Source: an uncultured Porphyromonadaceae bacterium
GTDB lineage: Bacteria > Bacteroidota > Bacteroidia > Bacteroidales > Muribaculaceae
NCBI GenBank assembly: GCA_902461565.1
Contig: CABPYL010000001.1
Span: 62,001 to 126,000 of the forward strand
DNA length: 64,000 bases
Direction: 5' to 3'
Numbering within the stretch: position 1 is the first letter of the stretch; every line of letters starts with the position of its first letter. Positions 24,261-34,557 of this stretch are shown here, one piece after another. The notes beneath the pieces were generated by a model. The model was not told the origin of the DNA. It searched no databases and saw only the letters and a program-made list of their open reading frames with translations. The position numbers and the translations under genes were made by a program.

Positions 24261-26666
24261 TTAGATTTCGATAGAAGCAGACTTGAGAAGAGGAGATGAG
24301 AAATGGATTGTAGCTTTGCTGTTGTCTCCGGTGCGTTGAACGTAGGCCAAAACGCGTCCCGACGAAGCACGTCGTTCGCTGGCCCGTGGATGCGACATAT
24401 CGCTGTTACCTGTGCCTTCCAGTCCCAACAGACGTGCATTACCCTCGATACTGCACCTAATCATATTGTCGGCCAACGGCACGGTGTTGCCATCGCTATC
24501 GATTACCTCGACAAGTACGTGAGCCAGCCCATCCTCGTCGGCATCGATGCTCGCACGCAGGGCCGATGGCAATCCGGTGGATACAAGACGGTCCGTTGCA
24601 ATAATATTGCCATCCGCATCCAAGGCTTCCACTTCGAGTTTCCCGGTAACAAAAGGCATGTCCCATGCAATGATACCGTTGGAATCATCGCGGGGTTTGG
24701 TTTCGGCTACCTGTCTGCCGTTGAGAAGCAGCCTGGCCGCCTCGGCATTGGTGTAACATACCACGCGGACTGGGGTTCCTTCCGAATAGTTCCACACGGC
24801 AGGAGCGTCGATGCTCAGACCCTGGTCTGACGCCGTCTCATAGCTGCCGAGATAGGCTACCGGTTTCTCGCACCATAGCGACGCACGGAATTTACCTCGT
24901 GGTTTGACAAAACTGCCGAAATCAAGCAAGCCTGTTCCAAGGCCGCGCGAAGGCCAGCGGCCGGCTTCACCGAGATAGTCGGTACCGGTCCATATAAACT
25001 GACCGAAGATATGGTCGTTGTCGCGGACAGCAAGCCATTCGCGGTATCCGTGTCCGTTTTCACTTCCGTAAATAACACGGCCGGGGTAGAGCTTGTGGTC
25101 GATGTCGTAACGGTCTTCGGTGTAATTATAACCTACAATATCTACAGCTTCGGGGTAGGCGGTCTCGTTCGACATCACAACGCCGGCCAAAGCGCCTGTT
25201 ACAGGGCGTGAGGTATCGATGTTCCTGACAATGCCTGCAAGACGTTTTGCGATTTCGCCTATGCGCATGGCCGACGGAGCCTCCGGATTATATCCGCCGA
25301 AGTTCTGCTGGTTGATACGGGCACTGTCCAGCACGGGATGGGAGTAAGGATCGTTGGGATAGTCCACTTCATTACCGATGCTCCAGAATGCTATTGACGT
25401 GTGGTTGCGGTCGCGGCGCACCATATCGGCGACATCGCGCTCTATCCATTCCTCGAAGAAATCGTACGAGCCCTGGAACTGCGGTACTCCGCAGTTCCAT
25501 CCCTCTATCCATTTTCGTTTGGGAAATTCCCATTCATCACTGGCTTCGTCCATAACGAGCAGTCCCAGTTCATCGCAAAGATCATATACTACAGGGGCCT
25601 GCGGATTATGGCTCATACGGATAGCATTGGTCCCAATGGCCTTGAGGTTCTGCAGGCGACGGCGCCACACGGCCTTTGGCACTACAGCCCCGAGTACGCC
25701 CGCGTCGTGATGAAGACACACACCTTTCACTTTCATGTTTTTGCCGTTGAGGGCAAAACCTTTGTCGGGACTGAACTCCAGAGTGCGGAATCCTGCACGG
25801 CAGTCGGTACCGTCGATACGTTTTCCGTCCTTGTACAGCTCTACCTGTAGGGTGTAGAGGTACGGTGAGTCCAGGTTCCACAGCCGGGGATTGTTCACGG
25901 TCAATGTCATAGTGCCTTTCCCCGATCCTTTTAGCTGTCGGTGTGCTTTTGCTGCGGTTTTTCCGGAAGCATCGACAAGTGATGCACGGACATCAAGACG
26001 GGATGCGTCATTATCCGGCGCAATGGTTTCGAATTCCACTTCCATGACCGCCTTCGACGGCTTGATGGATGTAGCTTTCCACCCCACGCCCCACGGAGCA
26101 AGACGGGTTGTACCGCCCGACACGACATAGACATCGCGATAGATGCCTGAGCCTGTGTACCATCGGGAATCGGCTTCGCGTGTATGGTCCACGCGCACGG
26201 CGAGTACGTTTTCTCCACCGTCAGTGCGAAGATAGGGTGTCATGTCATAGTAATGCGAAACGTAACCGTTCGGGCGCTCGCCAAGGAGATGTCCGTTAAG
26301 ATATATCTTGCTGCGGTTATACACACCTTCAAAAAGAATATAGTGTATTGGCGCGGTGGTATCGACGACAAAATGTTTGCGATACCATCCTGCACCACCT
26401 GGAAAATAACCGGTGCACGCATTCAGCGTGGGAGAAGGATAGCTTTCTACACTCCAGTCATGAGGGAGCGTAAGCTGCCGCCACTGTGAGTCGTCGAAAT
26501 CCGGACATGCAGGTGCAACAGAATCGTCAGACATGGTAAACAGCCAGCTATCGTTGAACAGCGTTGCGTTGCCAAACGACAGTTGCGCCTGCGCTTGCGG
26601 GAACATGATGCCTGTAAAGCCCAGTACGGCCAGGGCACGTGTGAGAATAGTTGTTATTTTCATCAT
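24261..26666 (-). CDS. Beta-galactosidase-like glycoside hydrolase (GH2)
   Basis: An 801-residue GH2 enzyme with a signal peptide (ends FPQAQAQ). In order: sugar-binding domain (LPHDWSVESY...GGAGWYRKHFVVD...YLNGHLLGERPNGY), immunoglobulin-like domain, TIM barrel with acid/base E433 in FWSIGNEVDYP and nucleophile E536 in VIYGSENGHGY, then a DUF4982-type domain (NAEAARLLLNGRQVAETK) and further beta-rich sequence. The layout is that of Bacteroidetes PUL beta-galactosidases. A related beta-glycosidase specificity cannot be excluded. Three bases after the GH30 gene. Confidence 0.9.
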   Translation of the reverse strand: MMKITTILTRALAVLGFTGIMFPQAQAQLSFGNATLFNDSWLFTMSDDSVAPACPDFDDSQWRQLTLPHDWSVESYPSPTLNACTGYFPGGAGWYRKHFVVDTTAPIHYILFEGVYNRSKIYLNGHLLGERPNGYVSHYYDMTPYLRTDGGENVLAVRVDHTREADSRWYTGSGIYRDVYVVSGGTTRLAPWGVGWKATSIKPSKAVMEVEFETIAPDNDASRLDVRASLVDASGKTAAKAHRQLKGSGKGTMTLTVNNPRLWNLDSPYLYTLQVELYKDGKRIDGTDCRAGFRTLEFSPDKGFALNGKNMKVKGVCLHHDAGVLGAVVPKAVWRRRLQNLKAIGTNAIRMSHNPQAPVVYDLCDELGLLVMDEASDEWEFPKRKWIEGWNCGVPQFQGSYDFFEEWIERDVADMVRRDRNHTSIAFWSIGNEVDYPNDPYSHPVLDSARINQQNFGGYNPEAPSAMRIGEIAKRLAGIVRNIDTSRPVTGALAGVVMSNETAYPEAVDIVGYNYTEDRYDIDHKLYPGRVIYGSENGHGYREWLAVRDNDHIFGQFIWTGTDYLGEAGRWPSRGLGTGLLDFGSFVKPRGKFRASLWCEKPVAYLGSYETASDQGLSIDAPAVWNYSEGTPVRVVCYTNAEAARLLLNGRQVAETKPRDDSNGIIAWDMPFVTGKLEVEALDADGNIIATDRLVSTGLPSALRASIDADEDGLAHVLVEVIDSDGNTVPLADNMIRCSIEGNARLLGLEGTGNSDMSHPRASERRASSGRVLAYVQRTGDNSKATIHFSSPLLKSASIEI

Positions 26667-26669
26667 GAT

Positions 26670-28274
26670 TCAGAGGTCGTAAACGATTGTAGTGATACTT
26701 TGCGGATCAAGTAGAATCGATTTGGCATCGGTAATGCTTGCTTCCAGAAGCGACTTAGACGTCGAAGTAGTGTATGAGTGAATTTGAGAAGCATTGAATC
26801 CGCCCTCGATGGATGTGTCGATTTTCACCGGTTTCTGACTGCAGTTGGAGTAAACTGCCACAAGGCGTTTTCCGTCAGGGCTTATATATGCCGAACCGAA
26901 GAAGTTGCGGCTCTCGGCGGTTGCAAGATCTATACGCTTGAATCCCGGGCGGATAAAACGGCTGAAGTTGCCTAAAGCCCAAAGATTGAGAGACGGAGCA
27001 TACGAGCCTTCGCCGTCGAATACAGAGCCGCCCGTGCCGGTTGCCATGTCGAGGAAGATGAGGAGCCAGCGGTTATTGTGCTGGTCTCGTCCGTCTATGG
27101 CCACCCAATAGCTCCAGGAACTCACGTTTGCCACCGTAAGGTCGTTATGGATAACGCGGGTCATATATAAGGCACGTTCCATATCTGTTGCCGACCCGTG
27201 GCCCGGGTATTCGTCGGTATTGTGTCCGTCGCCCAGCATACACCATTCGGTCTGCCATAATTCGAGACCGAACTGCCGGGCTTTGGCTGCTGCCTTGGCA
27301 CGTACTTCACGCATACCGTTCCAATCGGTATCGGTCCAGTATGAATGTGCGCCGAAAAGGCGGGGCGCATGACGAAGATCGCCGATATACGATTCGTCGC
27401 CTTCGGTCCAGTAGTGTGATGCAATATCGGTCTGGCCGGCCCACTCGCGGTCGCCGTTGAGGTAGTCCCATCGGTCGTTTTCTGCAAGAAGAATCTGGGT
27501 GTCGAGGTTACGCTCTGTCAGCGCTCGGTCGAGTTCCCGCGCCAGCTTTGCCGATTCGGCCACAGTCCACGCGGTACCTTCCTGGTCGTGTCCGTCCCAG
27601 TATACCATTGGTTCGTTGATTGGCGAAATATGAGTGATGTTATAGCCTTCGTCCACGAAGTGGCGGGCTACATCGGCTATATAGTTGGCAAATGCCGGAT
27701 ATTTCGACGGCATAAGATTTGAATGATCGCCGCGGTCGCTGCGCCCTTGTCCATTGTAGGTCCATTGAACCAGCGGGCTGTTGCTGAAAAAGACGAATTT
27801 TTCTACGCCGGCCTTGCGCGCCTGTTCCATAAAGAAGCGCTGCCCCGTGCATTTGCTCCAGTCAAGTGTTTTGCCGTCGGCTCCCATAAAACTTTCGGCG
27901 CGGCGATGAACGGTGCTTATGCCCGAAGCATCACCGATTTCGGCAGAGCCGCCGCCAAGATTGACACGCCACATCGACAGACCGATGCCTTGAGGTTGTC
28001 CGTTCTCGATTTCCTGGCTGAAAAGAAGGTCGGCGATACCCTGGCGCGAGTTGGTCCAGTCGCGTCCCACCCATGCGCACTGCCATGCGTCGGAAGCCGA
28101 AAAACCGGCAATTGTCTGATATGCGACAGAAGGATTGATGTTCACTGATTTGCCTATTGCGTAGTCCTCGGCAGGACGTCCGGGATTCGGTTCCCCCGGA
28201 TCGTAGGCATTGTCGCTGCAGGAACCAAGAACGGCACCGCAGATGATTAATGCTGAGATATTATGGAGTTTCAT
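26670..28274 (-). CDS. GH30-family endo-glycosidase lipoprotein
   Basis: A 534-residue lipoprotein (lipobox LGSC, C19). A clan GH-A barrel is seen: QTIAGFSASDAWQ at the start, MWRVNLGGGS, acid/base E221 in ISPINEPMVYW, nucleophile E343 in ELWQTEWCM, then a C-terminal beta side domain (GSAYISPDGKRLVAVYSNCSQKPVKI) as in GH30. The sequence is close in style to GH30 subfamily 5 endo-beta-1,6-galactanases, but the subfamily call is my inference; beta-1,6-glucanase or xylanase activity is possible. Coupled closely to the GH2 gene, which would finish the released oligosaccharides. Confidence 0.85.
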   Translation of the reverse strand: MKLHNISALIICGAVLGSCSDNAYDPGEPNPGRPAEDYAIGKSVNINPSVAYQTIAGFSASDAWQCAWVGRDWTNSRQGIADLLFSQEIENGQPQGIGLSMWRVNLGGGSAEIGDASGISTVHRRAESFMGADGKTLDWSKCTGQRFFMEQARKAGVEKFVFFSNSPLVQWTYNGQGRSDRGDHSNLMPSKYPAFANYIADVARHFVDEGYNITHISPINEPMVYWDGHDQEGTAWTVAESAKLARELDRALTERNLDTQILLAENDRWDYLNGDREWAGQTDIASHYWTEGDESYIGDLRHAPRLFGAHSYWTDTDWNGMREVRAKAAAKARQFGLELWQTEWCMLGDGHNTDEYPGHGSATDMERALYMTRVIHNDLTVANVSSWSYWVAIDGRDQHNNRWLLIFLDMATGTGGSVFDGEGSYAPSLNLWALGNFSRFIRPGFKRIDLATAESRNFFGSAYISPDGKRLVAVYSNCSQKPVKIDTSIEGGFNASQIHSYTTSTSKSLLEASITDAKSILLDPQSITTIVYDL

Positions 28275-28292
28275 TGATTGTTCGTATTAAGA

Positions 28293-29924
28293 TTATTGCC
28301 ATCCGGGATTTTGTTCTATACGGCCTTCGGACATTGTTACTTCGTAGAGGGGAACAGGAAAAACCAGATCACGTTCTTCGAGGAACGATGTACCCTTGTC
28401 CTGGGGCTCGCGCTGGTTTGCGGCCTCTACGGGGTCGGCTGTCGCGCCAAGGTTGTAGCGTACAAATGAACCATTGGGTCCAAAGAGATTGCAGGCCATT
28501 TTTTTGCCGTTGTCGTCGGTCCAGCGGCGGATATCGTAGAGCCGCTGCGATTCTGTGGCGAGTTCGAGACGCCTTTCCAGACGCAAAGCATCGCGCAGAG
28601 CTGTACCCGAAGCTGTTACGTCATCCAGATGCACACGACGGCGCACAAGGTTCAGATTGGTCCGGCAGCCGGGTTCATCGCCGGTTTCATAACATGCTTC
28701 AGCATAAAGCAACAGGACGTCGGCATAGCGAAGGATGGTATAGTTCAGAGGCGATAGATTTTCTTTGTCGAACTTGGCAGGACGAAGATCGAACGGAATA
28801 TAATGTTTGCGGCTAACACGACATGATTTATTGTCGGCGGGATTTATGTAGTATGAGCCGTTCTTGTTGCGGTCGCCCTGTTTTTTCACGAGACCGTCGA
28901 AATTTGTTTCGCCGGGAATGGAAGTGGCACCGTTCTTGATTATGGTCCAGGCCAGACGTTCGGTGTCGCCGGCCTCGATGAAAGCGTTTTCGAGGTTGGA
29001 AGTAGGCACTCCCCAGCCCCAGCCATCCATGTCGCCACTGTTGCGGTTACCGCTGATCATTGGGATATTGCCTCCAAGTTTATAGGTTTCGTCATATATG
29101 TTCTGCACTTCGAACAGCGATTCGCGGTTGTTTTCGTAGAGCAGATTCCAGTTCTGTCCGAAATCAGGCATCAGGTCATACTCTTTGGTGTCGATGAGTT
29201 TTTTCAGTGTTGCTTTTGCGTCGTTAAACCTACCGGCATATACCTGTGCCTTGCCGAGCAGACCAAGTGCTGCACCCGATGTGGCGCGCCCTGTTTCCGA
29301 TGAGTTCAGTTCGCTGCGGGCAGGCAGATTTTTAGATGCAAAATCGAAGTCCTGCTCTATGAAATCATAGCAGTCGTCGATGGAGGAACGGGTGATTCCG
29401 GCAACATCGTAAGGCATAAGGAAACCGGTAACCAGAGGTACTCCGCCGAAGTTCTTAACAAGCTCAAAATAGAAGTAGCCCCGGAGAAAACGCGCTTCGG
29501 CTATGAGACGGTTTCTGAGGGTTTCGTCCATAGGTATGGACGGAATACGGTCGAGGGCTATGTTGCATTTAAGAATGCCTTTATAGCGGTATTGCCAGAA
29601 ATCCGAGATGGAGCCGTTGCTTTGTCCCACACCCATGTAGTGGGCCAGCGAGATATATTCTTCCTGGTTTTGTCCGGTGTTGCCCATCCAGTAGTCGTCG
29701 GTGCACATGTCGCAAAGAATCCACATTCGTTCGGCAGTCCACCACTGGTAGTCGCTGATAGAGTTGTAGCAGCCGATGATAAACGACTGTGCGTCGTCGG
29801 CGTTCTGAAAATATGTATCGAGATTCTCCTGGCCGCGTACATCTTCATCGAGGAAGTCCTCGCACGAAGTAGCGAACGTCATAAAGAAGAGAACCGTAAA
29901 AGCTGTCAGTATTATCTTTTTCAT
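28293..29924 (-). CDS. SusD/RagB-family glycan-binding lipoprotein (second PUL)
   Basis: A 543-residue SusD homologue. The lipobox FATSC gives C21, and the mature start CEDFLDED is acidic, a surface-export type signal. RagB/SusD signatures include LIAEARFLRGYFYFELVKNFGGVPLV and the C-terminal RRRVHLDDV...LRLERRLELATESQRLYDIRRW and LVFPVPLYEVTMSEGRIEQNPGW. Acts as the lid of the SusC transporter encoded 13 bases upstream. Confidence 0.96.
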   Translation of the reverse strand: MKKIILTAFTVLFFMTFATSCEDFLDEDVRGQENLDTYFQNADDAQSFIIGCYNSISDYQWWTAERMWILCDMCTDDYWMGNTGQNQEEYISLAHYMGVGQSNGSISDFWQYRYKGILKCNIALDRIPSIPMDETLRNRLIAEARFLRGYFYFELVKNFGGVPLVTGFLMPYDVAGITRSSIDDCYDFIEQDFDFASKNLPARSELNSSETGRATSGAALGLLGKAQVYAGRFNDAKATLKKLIDTKEYDLMPDFGQNWNLLYENNRESLFEVQNIYDETYKLGGNIPMISGNRNSGDMDGWGWGVPTSNLENAFIEAGDTERLAWTIIKNGATSIPGETNFDGLVKKQGDRNKNGSYYINPADNKSCRVSRKHYIPFDLRPAKFDKENLSPLNYTILRYADVLLLYAEACYETGDEPGCRTNLNLVRRRVHLDDVTASGTALRDALRLERRLELATESQRLYDIRRWTDDNGKKMACNLFGPNGSFVRYNLGATADPVEAANQREPQDKGTSFLEERDLVFPVPLYEVTMSEGRIEQNPGWQ

Positions 29925-29937
29925 GATTATGGTCTGA

Positions 29938-32900
29938 TTAGAATTTGAAATCCACGCCGAAGAGGAAAGTACGCGGGTTCGGGTAAGAGTTCCAGTCGAT
30001 ACCGGTGCTTATTGAGCCGCCGTCGGTCTGCGGACGTTCGGGATCGAGCCCTTTATATTGTGTAATGGTGAAAAGGTTCTGGGCCGAAACATAGATACGG
30101 AGAGATGTATTACCCAGCATGTTCTTTGGTAAGGTGTAGCCCAGCTGCATCATCTTGCAGCGGAAATACGAGCCGTCCTCGACATAGAAACTCGACACGC
30201 GGTTGTAGTTCTGGTTTCTGTCGTTTACAGACAGACGGGGGAGATCGTTTGAAGTTCCTTCGCCGTGCCATGTTTTGTCGAAGGTCCCGGCCCACACGTT
30301 ATCGCCAGACACACCGGAGTATCGGCGTTTGGTGGTGTTGAATACATCGTTGCCGAATGTTCCGTAGAAGTTGGTGGAAAAATCGAAGTTGCGCCAGTTC
30401 AGCGACAGATTCAGACCTGCCAGCAGTTTGGGATATGCGTTGCCGATATAGCATTTGTCGCTGTCGTCGATGGAACCGTCATTGTTGATGTCAAGGAACC
30501 TGATGTCGCCCGGTACTGCATTGGGCTGGAGCAGATTACCGTGTTCGTCGGCATGCGATTTCACCTCGGCCCAGTTCTGGAATATACCATCGGCCACAAA
30601 ACCATAGAAACGACTGATTTCACCTCCGTCCTCGTTGCGTATAATTTTATCCATGTTGAAATCCTCGGACAGCACGGGACCGTCGCCCGAGAGTTTCACA
30701 GCCTTGTTCTTCACGCCCGAGAGGTTAACCCCCACGCTATAGGAAAACTCGCCGGCGCGATCTCTCCAGTTCAGCGACAGCTCCCAGCCTGTAGCCTGCA
30801 TTTTGCCGATGTTCATGGTTACGGCGCCGTTCCAGTTCGGGTAGCCGAGCGATAGAATGTTCTCTTTCTTATATAACATGTCGTGCGATTTCTTCCGGTA
30901 AAGGTCGAAAGTCATGTCCAGGCGTGAGTTGAGGATACTTACATCAAGACCCAGGTCGAAGTCTTCGACAGTTTCCCAACGAAGCTTGTTGTTGCCCACG
31001 CTCGAAATCGTGGAGCCGGGTACGCGCACGCCGCCGATAACTGCCGCTGTGTTGTCGAGCAGTGTAAGATAGGCCGAAGAATCGATGTTCTGGTTGCCGA
31101 CACGGCCCCAGCCCAGACGTAGCTTCAGATTGTTGATTACCGTTTGGTTGCGCATGAAAGATTCATTGCTTATGCGCCATGCGCCGGAAATGGCAGGGAA
31201 TGTCGCATAGCGGTTGCCTTTTGCAAACTTCGAGGAACCGTCGACACGTACCGAGGCAGTAATGTAATATCGGTTGTCGAAGTTATACATAGCACGGCCG
31301 AGATACGATACCAGTGTGTTGTAGGATGTGTTGCCGTCGGAATTTTGGTTAATCGTGCCGGCATGCACTTCGTTGAGGTTGCTGCTTGTACCCGGTACAT
31401 TGTCGCGCGAACCGTAAACCCAATAGTCCATGAATTTCTCGGCTGTGAAGCCGGCCATAGCATTGATGTTGTGTTTTTCTGCGATTGTTGTGTTGTAGTT
31501 CACAGTGTTGGTCCAGTTCCAGTCTATGTTCTGGCTCATGCGGCGGCTTACATGGTTGTTTGTCTCCTGTTCCTGCTGGTCGATGAAGAACTTGGGCGTG
31601 AAGCCGTCGGTACGGCGGAAGCGTGCGTTAACACCGAACTGCGTGCGGATAGTGAGGCCGTCGATTGGGCTCACCTGCAGATAGGGATCGAAGAACATTC
31701 CGAATTCACGGGAATGACCGTTGGCTCGCGATATTACGCCGGCGGGATTGTGGGTGGTGTTGTTATAGCTTCGCTGATAATTGTTATATGGATTGCCGTC
31801 CCATTCCGATTCGGGTTTGAACACCGGAGTAGTGGGGTCCATAGCCATGATAGATCCGAAGTCGCTGGGGCTGTCGTCCCACGATTCCATGCGCGGAGCC
31901 ATGTTGATACCTGCAAGAACGTACTTGTTGAACCGATACTCGGTGTTGAGGCGGATATTGAGTTTGTCCCAGTAGCCGTAGTCGAATTGCGAGTTGTTCT
32001 TGAAATAACCGGCACTCAGGCTATAAATATAGTTTTTGGTACCTCCGGTCATATTGAACTGATAGTTCTGTATCATTGCCGTTTTATTCACAACGGCATC
32101 CCACCAGTCGGTGCCTTCGGCATCGGTGTAGCCCGAAATTGGGCTGTTCCACATGGGGCTGCGTCCATCGTTGGTGTAGCGGGCCTTGTATACTTTTTCG
32201 TATTCGGCAGCTCCGGCCATCTTAGGTTTTTTCAAAGTCTGAAAGCCAACCGAGGCGGTGAAATTGAAACTTGTCTTGCCCTCGGCGCCTTTCTTTGTCG
32301 TTACCAGAATCACACCGTTGCTGCCTCGGGTACCGTAGATTGCCGCCGACGAGGCGTCTTTCAGCACTTCCATGCTTTCTATATCGCCAGCATTGAGAAA
32401 ATTCACATCAGTACCGATGGGAACACCGTCCACAACATACAGCGGCTCGGAACCGTTTACAGTTGTTACACCGCGGATAATCACCTTTGGCGCGCTGCCC
32501 GGTCCGCCGCCCGACGATATCTGCACGCCGTTCACCTTACCCTGGAGAGCGTCCATCGGGTTGCCGGTGGTTACTTCGGTAATCTGGGTCCCTTTGACAG
32601 TGGAGATGGAACTGGTAAGGTCGCTTTTCTTGACCACACCATAGCCTACCACGACAAGCTCTTCAAGATTTTCGGAACTTTCGGCAAGCACTACATCGAT
32701 ACGTGAACGACCCTCTACTTTGATATTTTGAGTTTGGAAACCTATGTAAGAGAATGTGAGGGTGCCTTTTGGATCTACGGTTATGGTATAGTTGCCGTCG
32801 ATATCGGTTGTAACACCGGTAGTGCCGGTCTGGACGCTGGCTCCGATGAGAGGTTCTCCGGTGTTGTCGGTCACTGTACCGCTTACTTTGATCTGTGCCG

Positions 32901-32952
32901 TGGCGCATAATGCAATCAGGCCCACGAACAGAAGTGTTATATAACGTTTCAT
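29938..32952 (-). CDS. SusC/RagA-family TonB-dependent transporter (second PUL)
   Basis: A 1004-residue TonB-dependent transporter. It has a signal peptide, a carboxypeptidase-like domain (VSGTVTDNTGEPLIGASVQTGTTG; DIDGNYTITVDPKGTLTFSYIGFQ), a TonB-box region (EELVVVGYGVVKKSDLTSSIS), the plug (EPLYVVDGVPIGTDVNFL; AIYGTRGSNGVILVTTKKG) and a barrel ending FLFGVDFKF. It takes up the glycan fragments of this PUL. Unusually, the gene before it is the glycan-binding lipoprotein, so it is the second gene of the operon rather than the first. Confidence 0.96.
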   Translation of the reverse strand: MKRYITLLFVGLIALCATAQIKVSGTVTDNTGEPLIGASVQTGTTGVTTDIDGNYTITVDPKGTLTFSYIGFQTQNIKVEGRSRIDVVLAESSENLEELVVVGYGVVKKSDLTSSISTVKGTQITEVTTGNPMDALQGKVNGVQISSGGGPGSAPKVIIRGVTTVNGSEPLYVVDGVPIGTDVNFLNAGDIESMEVLKDASSAAIYGTRGSNGVILVTTKKGAEGKTSFNFTASVGFQTLKKPKMAGAAEYEKVYKARYTNDGRSPMWNSPISGYTDAEGTDWWDAVVNKTAMIQNYQFNMTGGTKNYIYSLSAGYFKNNSQFDYGYWDKLNIRLNTEYRFNKYVLAGINMAPRMESWDDSPSDFGSIMAMDPTTPVFKPESEWDGNPYNNYQRSYNNTTHNPAGVISRANGHSREFGMFFDPYLQVSPIDGLTIRTQFGVNARFRRTDGFTPKFFIDQQEQETNNHVSRRMSQNIDWNWTNTVNYNTTIAEKHNINAMAGFTAEKFMDYWVYGSRDNVPGTSSNLNEVHAGTINQNSDGNTSYNTLVSYLGRAMYNFDNRYYITASVRVDGSSKFAKGNRYATFPAISGAWRISNESFMRNQTVINNLKLRLGWGRVGNQNIDSSAYLTLLDNTAAVIGGVRVPGSTISSVGNNKLRWETVEDFDLGLDVSILNSRLDMTFDLYRKKSHDMLYKKENILSLGYPNWNGAVTMNIGKMQATGWELSLNWRDRAGEFSYSVGVNLSGVKNKAVKLSGDGPVLSEDFNMDKIIRNEDGGEISRFYGFVADGIFQNWAEVKSHADEHGNLLQPNAVPGDIRFLDINNDGSIDDSDKCYIGNAYPKLLAGLNLSLNWRNFDFSTNFYGTFGNDVFNTTKRRYSGVSGDNVWAGTFDKTWHGEGTSNDLPRLSVNDRNQNYNRVSSFYVEDGSYFRCKMMQLGYTLPKNMLGNTSLRIYVSAQNLFTITQYKGLDPERPQTDGGSISTGIDWNSYPNPRTFLFGVDFKF

Positions 32953-32958
32953 AGCATT

Positions 32959-34443
32959 TTACTTTTTAACAGGTACGATTTTCATACGGTCGAGATGAGC
33001 GTCCATAATCAGGTTGTATTCGCCGTCGGCCGGAATTGCAGGTTTAAACCATTTATCCTCGGCGCGGTTGCCGTTCCACTTGGGATTGGTTACCTCGCCA
33101 TACCATCCGCAGATTTCAGGATCCTGCTCGTCGTCGGCGCGCCAGGTGCAGTAGTTCCACCAGCCGTCGGGGTGATAGTTGTGGATTATGAATCCCGAGT
33201 GACGTCCGGCCTTAAGCTTCAGCGGTTCGGGAAGACGGTAGATGTGCGGATTCACGGCATCCTGTTCAAAACGCACGATGTTTTCGGGGCCTTCGGTGGT
33301 GTAGCCGAAGTAGAATTCTATAAATTCCTCACCGGATTTCCAGCGATCTAGTTCATTGGCGCCGAATGTATGGGGTATCGGATCGATTGCCTCGGCGATG
33401 CTGTATGTTTCTATGCTGTATGTGCACTTCACTGTATTGAACTTGATAAGATAGTAAGTGTTGGCTATATCAAGCACAAAAGGTTTGGCTTCCGCGGGGT
33501 CGGAGACTATGCGCGTGTTGTCCGCCGGATCAAGGCCGATGCACAGCGGTGCGAAATCGTTGCGCTGGGGCAGGAAGAAAATTTCGGTACCTGCTTTTTC
33601 ATTATAATAGCGTGCTTCGTATTCGAAAGGCGCCGTATGGCTGATCAGCATGGGAACGCCCATTACGTCGGAATTTAGTTCGGCCGCTGTGGCTACGTCC
33701 GCAAGCCACATCTTGGCAAAGTCGGGAGTGTCGCTCACGTGTACTATTGTTGTGGTCTCCGTTACATTGTTCCACTGGTCGGTGGCGCTGATATTGATGG
33801 AATATTCAGCATTCCGTGCGGGGAATTCTATAAGCCGCGAGAATGTATACGAAGTCGGGTCCTCGAACTCCGTAACCGTAGAACTGAAATTTATTTCAGG
33901 GATTTCCACGCTTACCGAGCCGAGAGCTCGGTCGTCGGTTACGGTAAAACTTAAATCAAGTTCAGCCTTGTCGGCGAGGACTACCGTTACTTCGTCGGCA
34001 GGTGTTACTGCAAATTTCGGAGCTTCGATATCTCCGTTCATATCAATGGTTACTGTGGTGGACGACGAATTTCCAAGCACGTCGAATGCAGATAGCAGGA
34101 CTTCGAATTTGTCGCCGGCTTCGGTAAGGTCCGATGTGATTTTGTAGTTCAGGTCGTAGGTTTCTTTGGCCTCTCCATATATGGAAAGGAGGTCGATACG
34201 CTTGTCAAGATATAGTGGAAGACATTCAAGCGTGATGTGGCTGAGACCATCGGCATCTTTCACTATACCTGTAATGTGCAACGTCTGGCCGGGGCGGCTT
34301 CCTATCACCGGTTTCTCAATCGAGAACTCGGGATTCTTTCCGTCCACCGACGGCCATTTCTCATTGTCATCGTCGCACGCAAAAAAGGTGCCTGCAAGCA
34401 GGAACGCCACAAATGCACCAGGATAAAAATGCGTTTTTTTCAT
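32959..34443 (-). CDS. Putative surface glycan-binding lipoprotein (Ig-like modules)
   Basis: A 494-residue lipoprotein (lipobox TFFAC, C23, followed by an acidic DDDNE typical of surface export). The N-terminal half is a series of Ig/cadherin-like beta domains (GQTLHITGIVKDADGLSHITLECLPL; VLADKAELDLSFTVTDDRALGSVSVEI). The C-terminal half is a tryptophan-rich beta domain (IIHNYHPDGWWNYCTWRADDEQDPEICGWYGEV) that could bind sugar. No catalytic signature is seen. It is the first gene after the HTCS-controlled promoter, six bases before susC. Function is inferred from context. Confidence 0.75.
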   Translation of the reverse strand: MKKTHFYPGAFVAFLLAGTFFACDDDNEKWPSVDGKNPEFSIEKPVIGSRPGQTLHITGIVKDADGLSHITLECLPLYLDKRIDLLSIYGEAKETYDLNYKITSDLTEAGDKFEVLLSAFDVLGNSSSTTVTIDMNGDIEAPKFAVTPADEVTVVLADKAELDLSFTVTDDRALGSVSVEIPEINFSSTVTEFEDPTSYTFSRLIEFPARNAEYSINISATDQWNNVTETTTIVHVSDTPDFAKMWLADVATAAELNSDVMGVPMLISHTAPFEYEARYYNEKAGTEIFFLPQRNDFAPLCIGLDPADNTRIVSDPAEAKPFVLDIANTYYLIKFNTVKCTYSIETYSIAEAIDPIPHTFGANELDRWKSGEEFIEFYFGYTTEGPENIVRFEQDAVNPHIYRLPEPLKLKAGRHSGFIIHNYHPDGWWNYCTWRADDEQDPEICGWYGEVTNPKWNGNRAEDKWFKPAIPADGEYNLIMDAHLDRMKIVPVKK

Positions 34444-34521
34444 GTAAGAGAATTGGTATGTTGATTTGGTTTGGTAATAAACTGAAAAATGTGATAATAT
34501 CTGTTGGCGCTTCTATCGTCG

Positions 34522-34529
34522 CAAAATTA
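34522..34529 (-). promoter_or_regulatory. -7 box of the second PUL
   Basis: Minus-strand TAATTTTG fits TAnnTTTG. It lies 78 bases before the first PUL gene and has no -33 match, as expected for an activator-dependent promoter. Confidence 0.55.
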
Positions 34530-34557
34530 GTCCATATAGCCAGCTCGGGGTGGCCGC

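Noticed and set aside
31144..32706. 520-codon plus-strand frame opposite the second SusC gene
   Set aside because: It is antisense to a well-supported TonB transporter, with no domain pattern and no promoter box. Same type of shadow as many others in this GC-rich-third-position genome.
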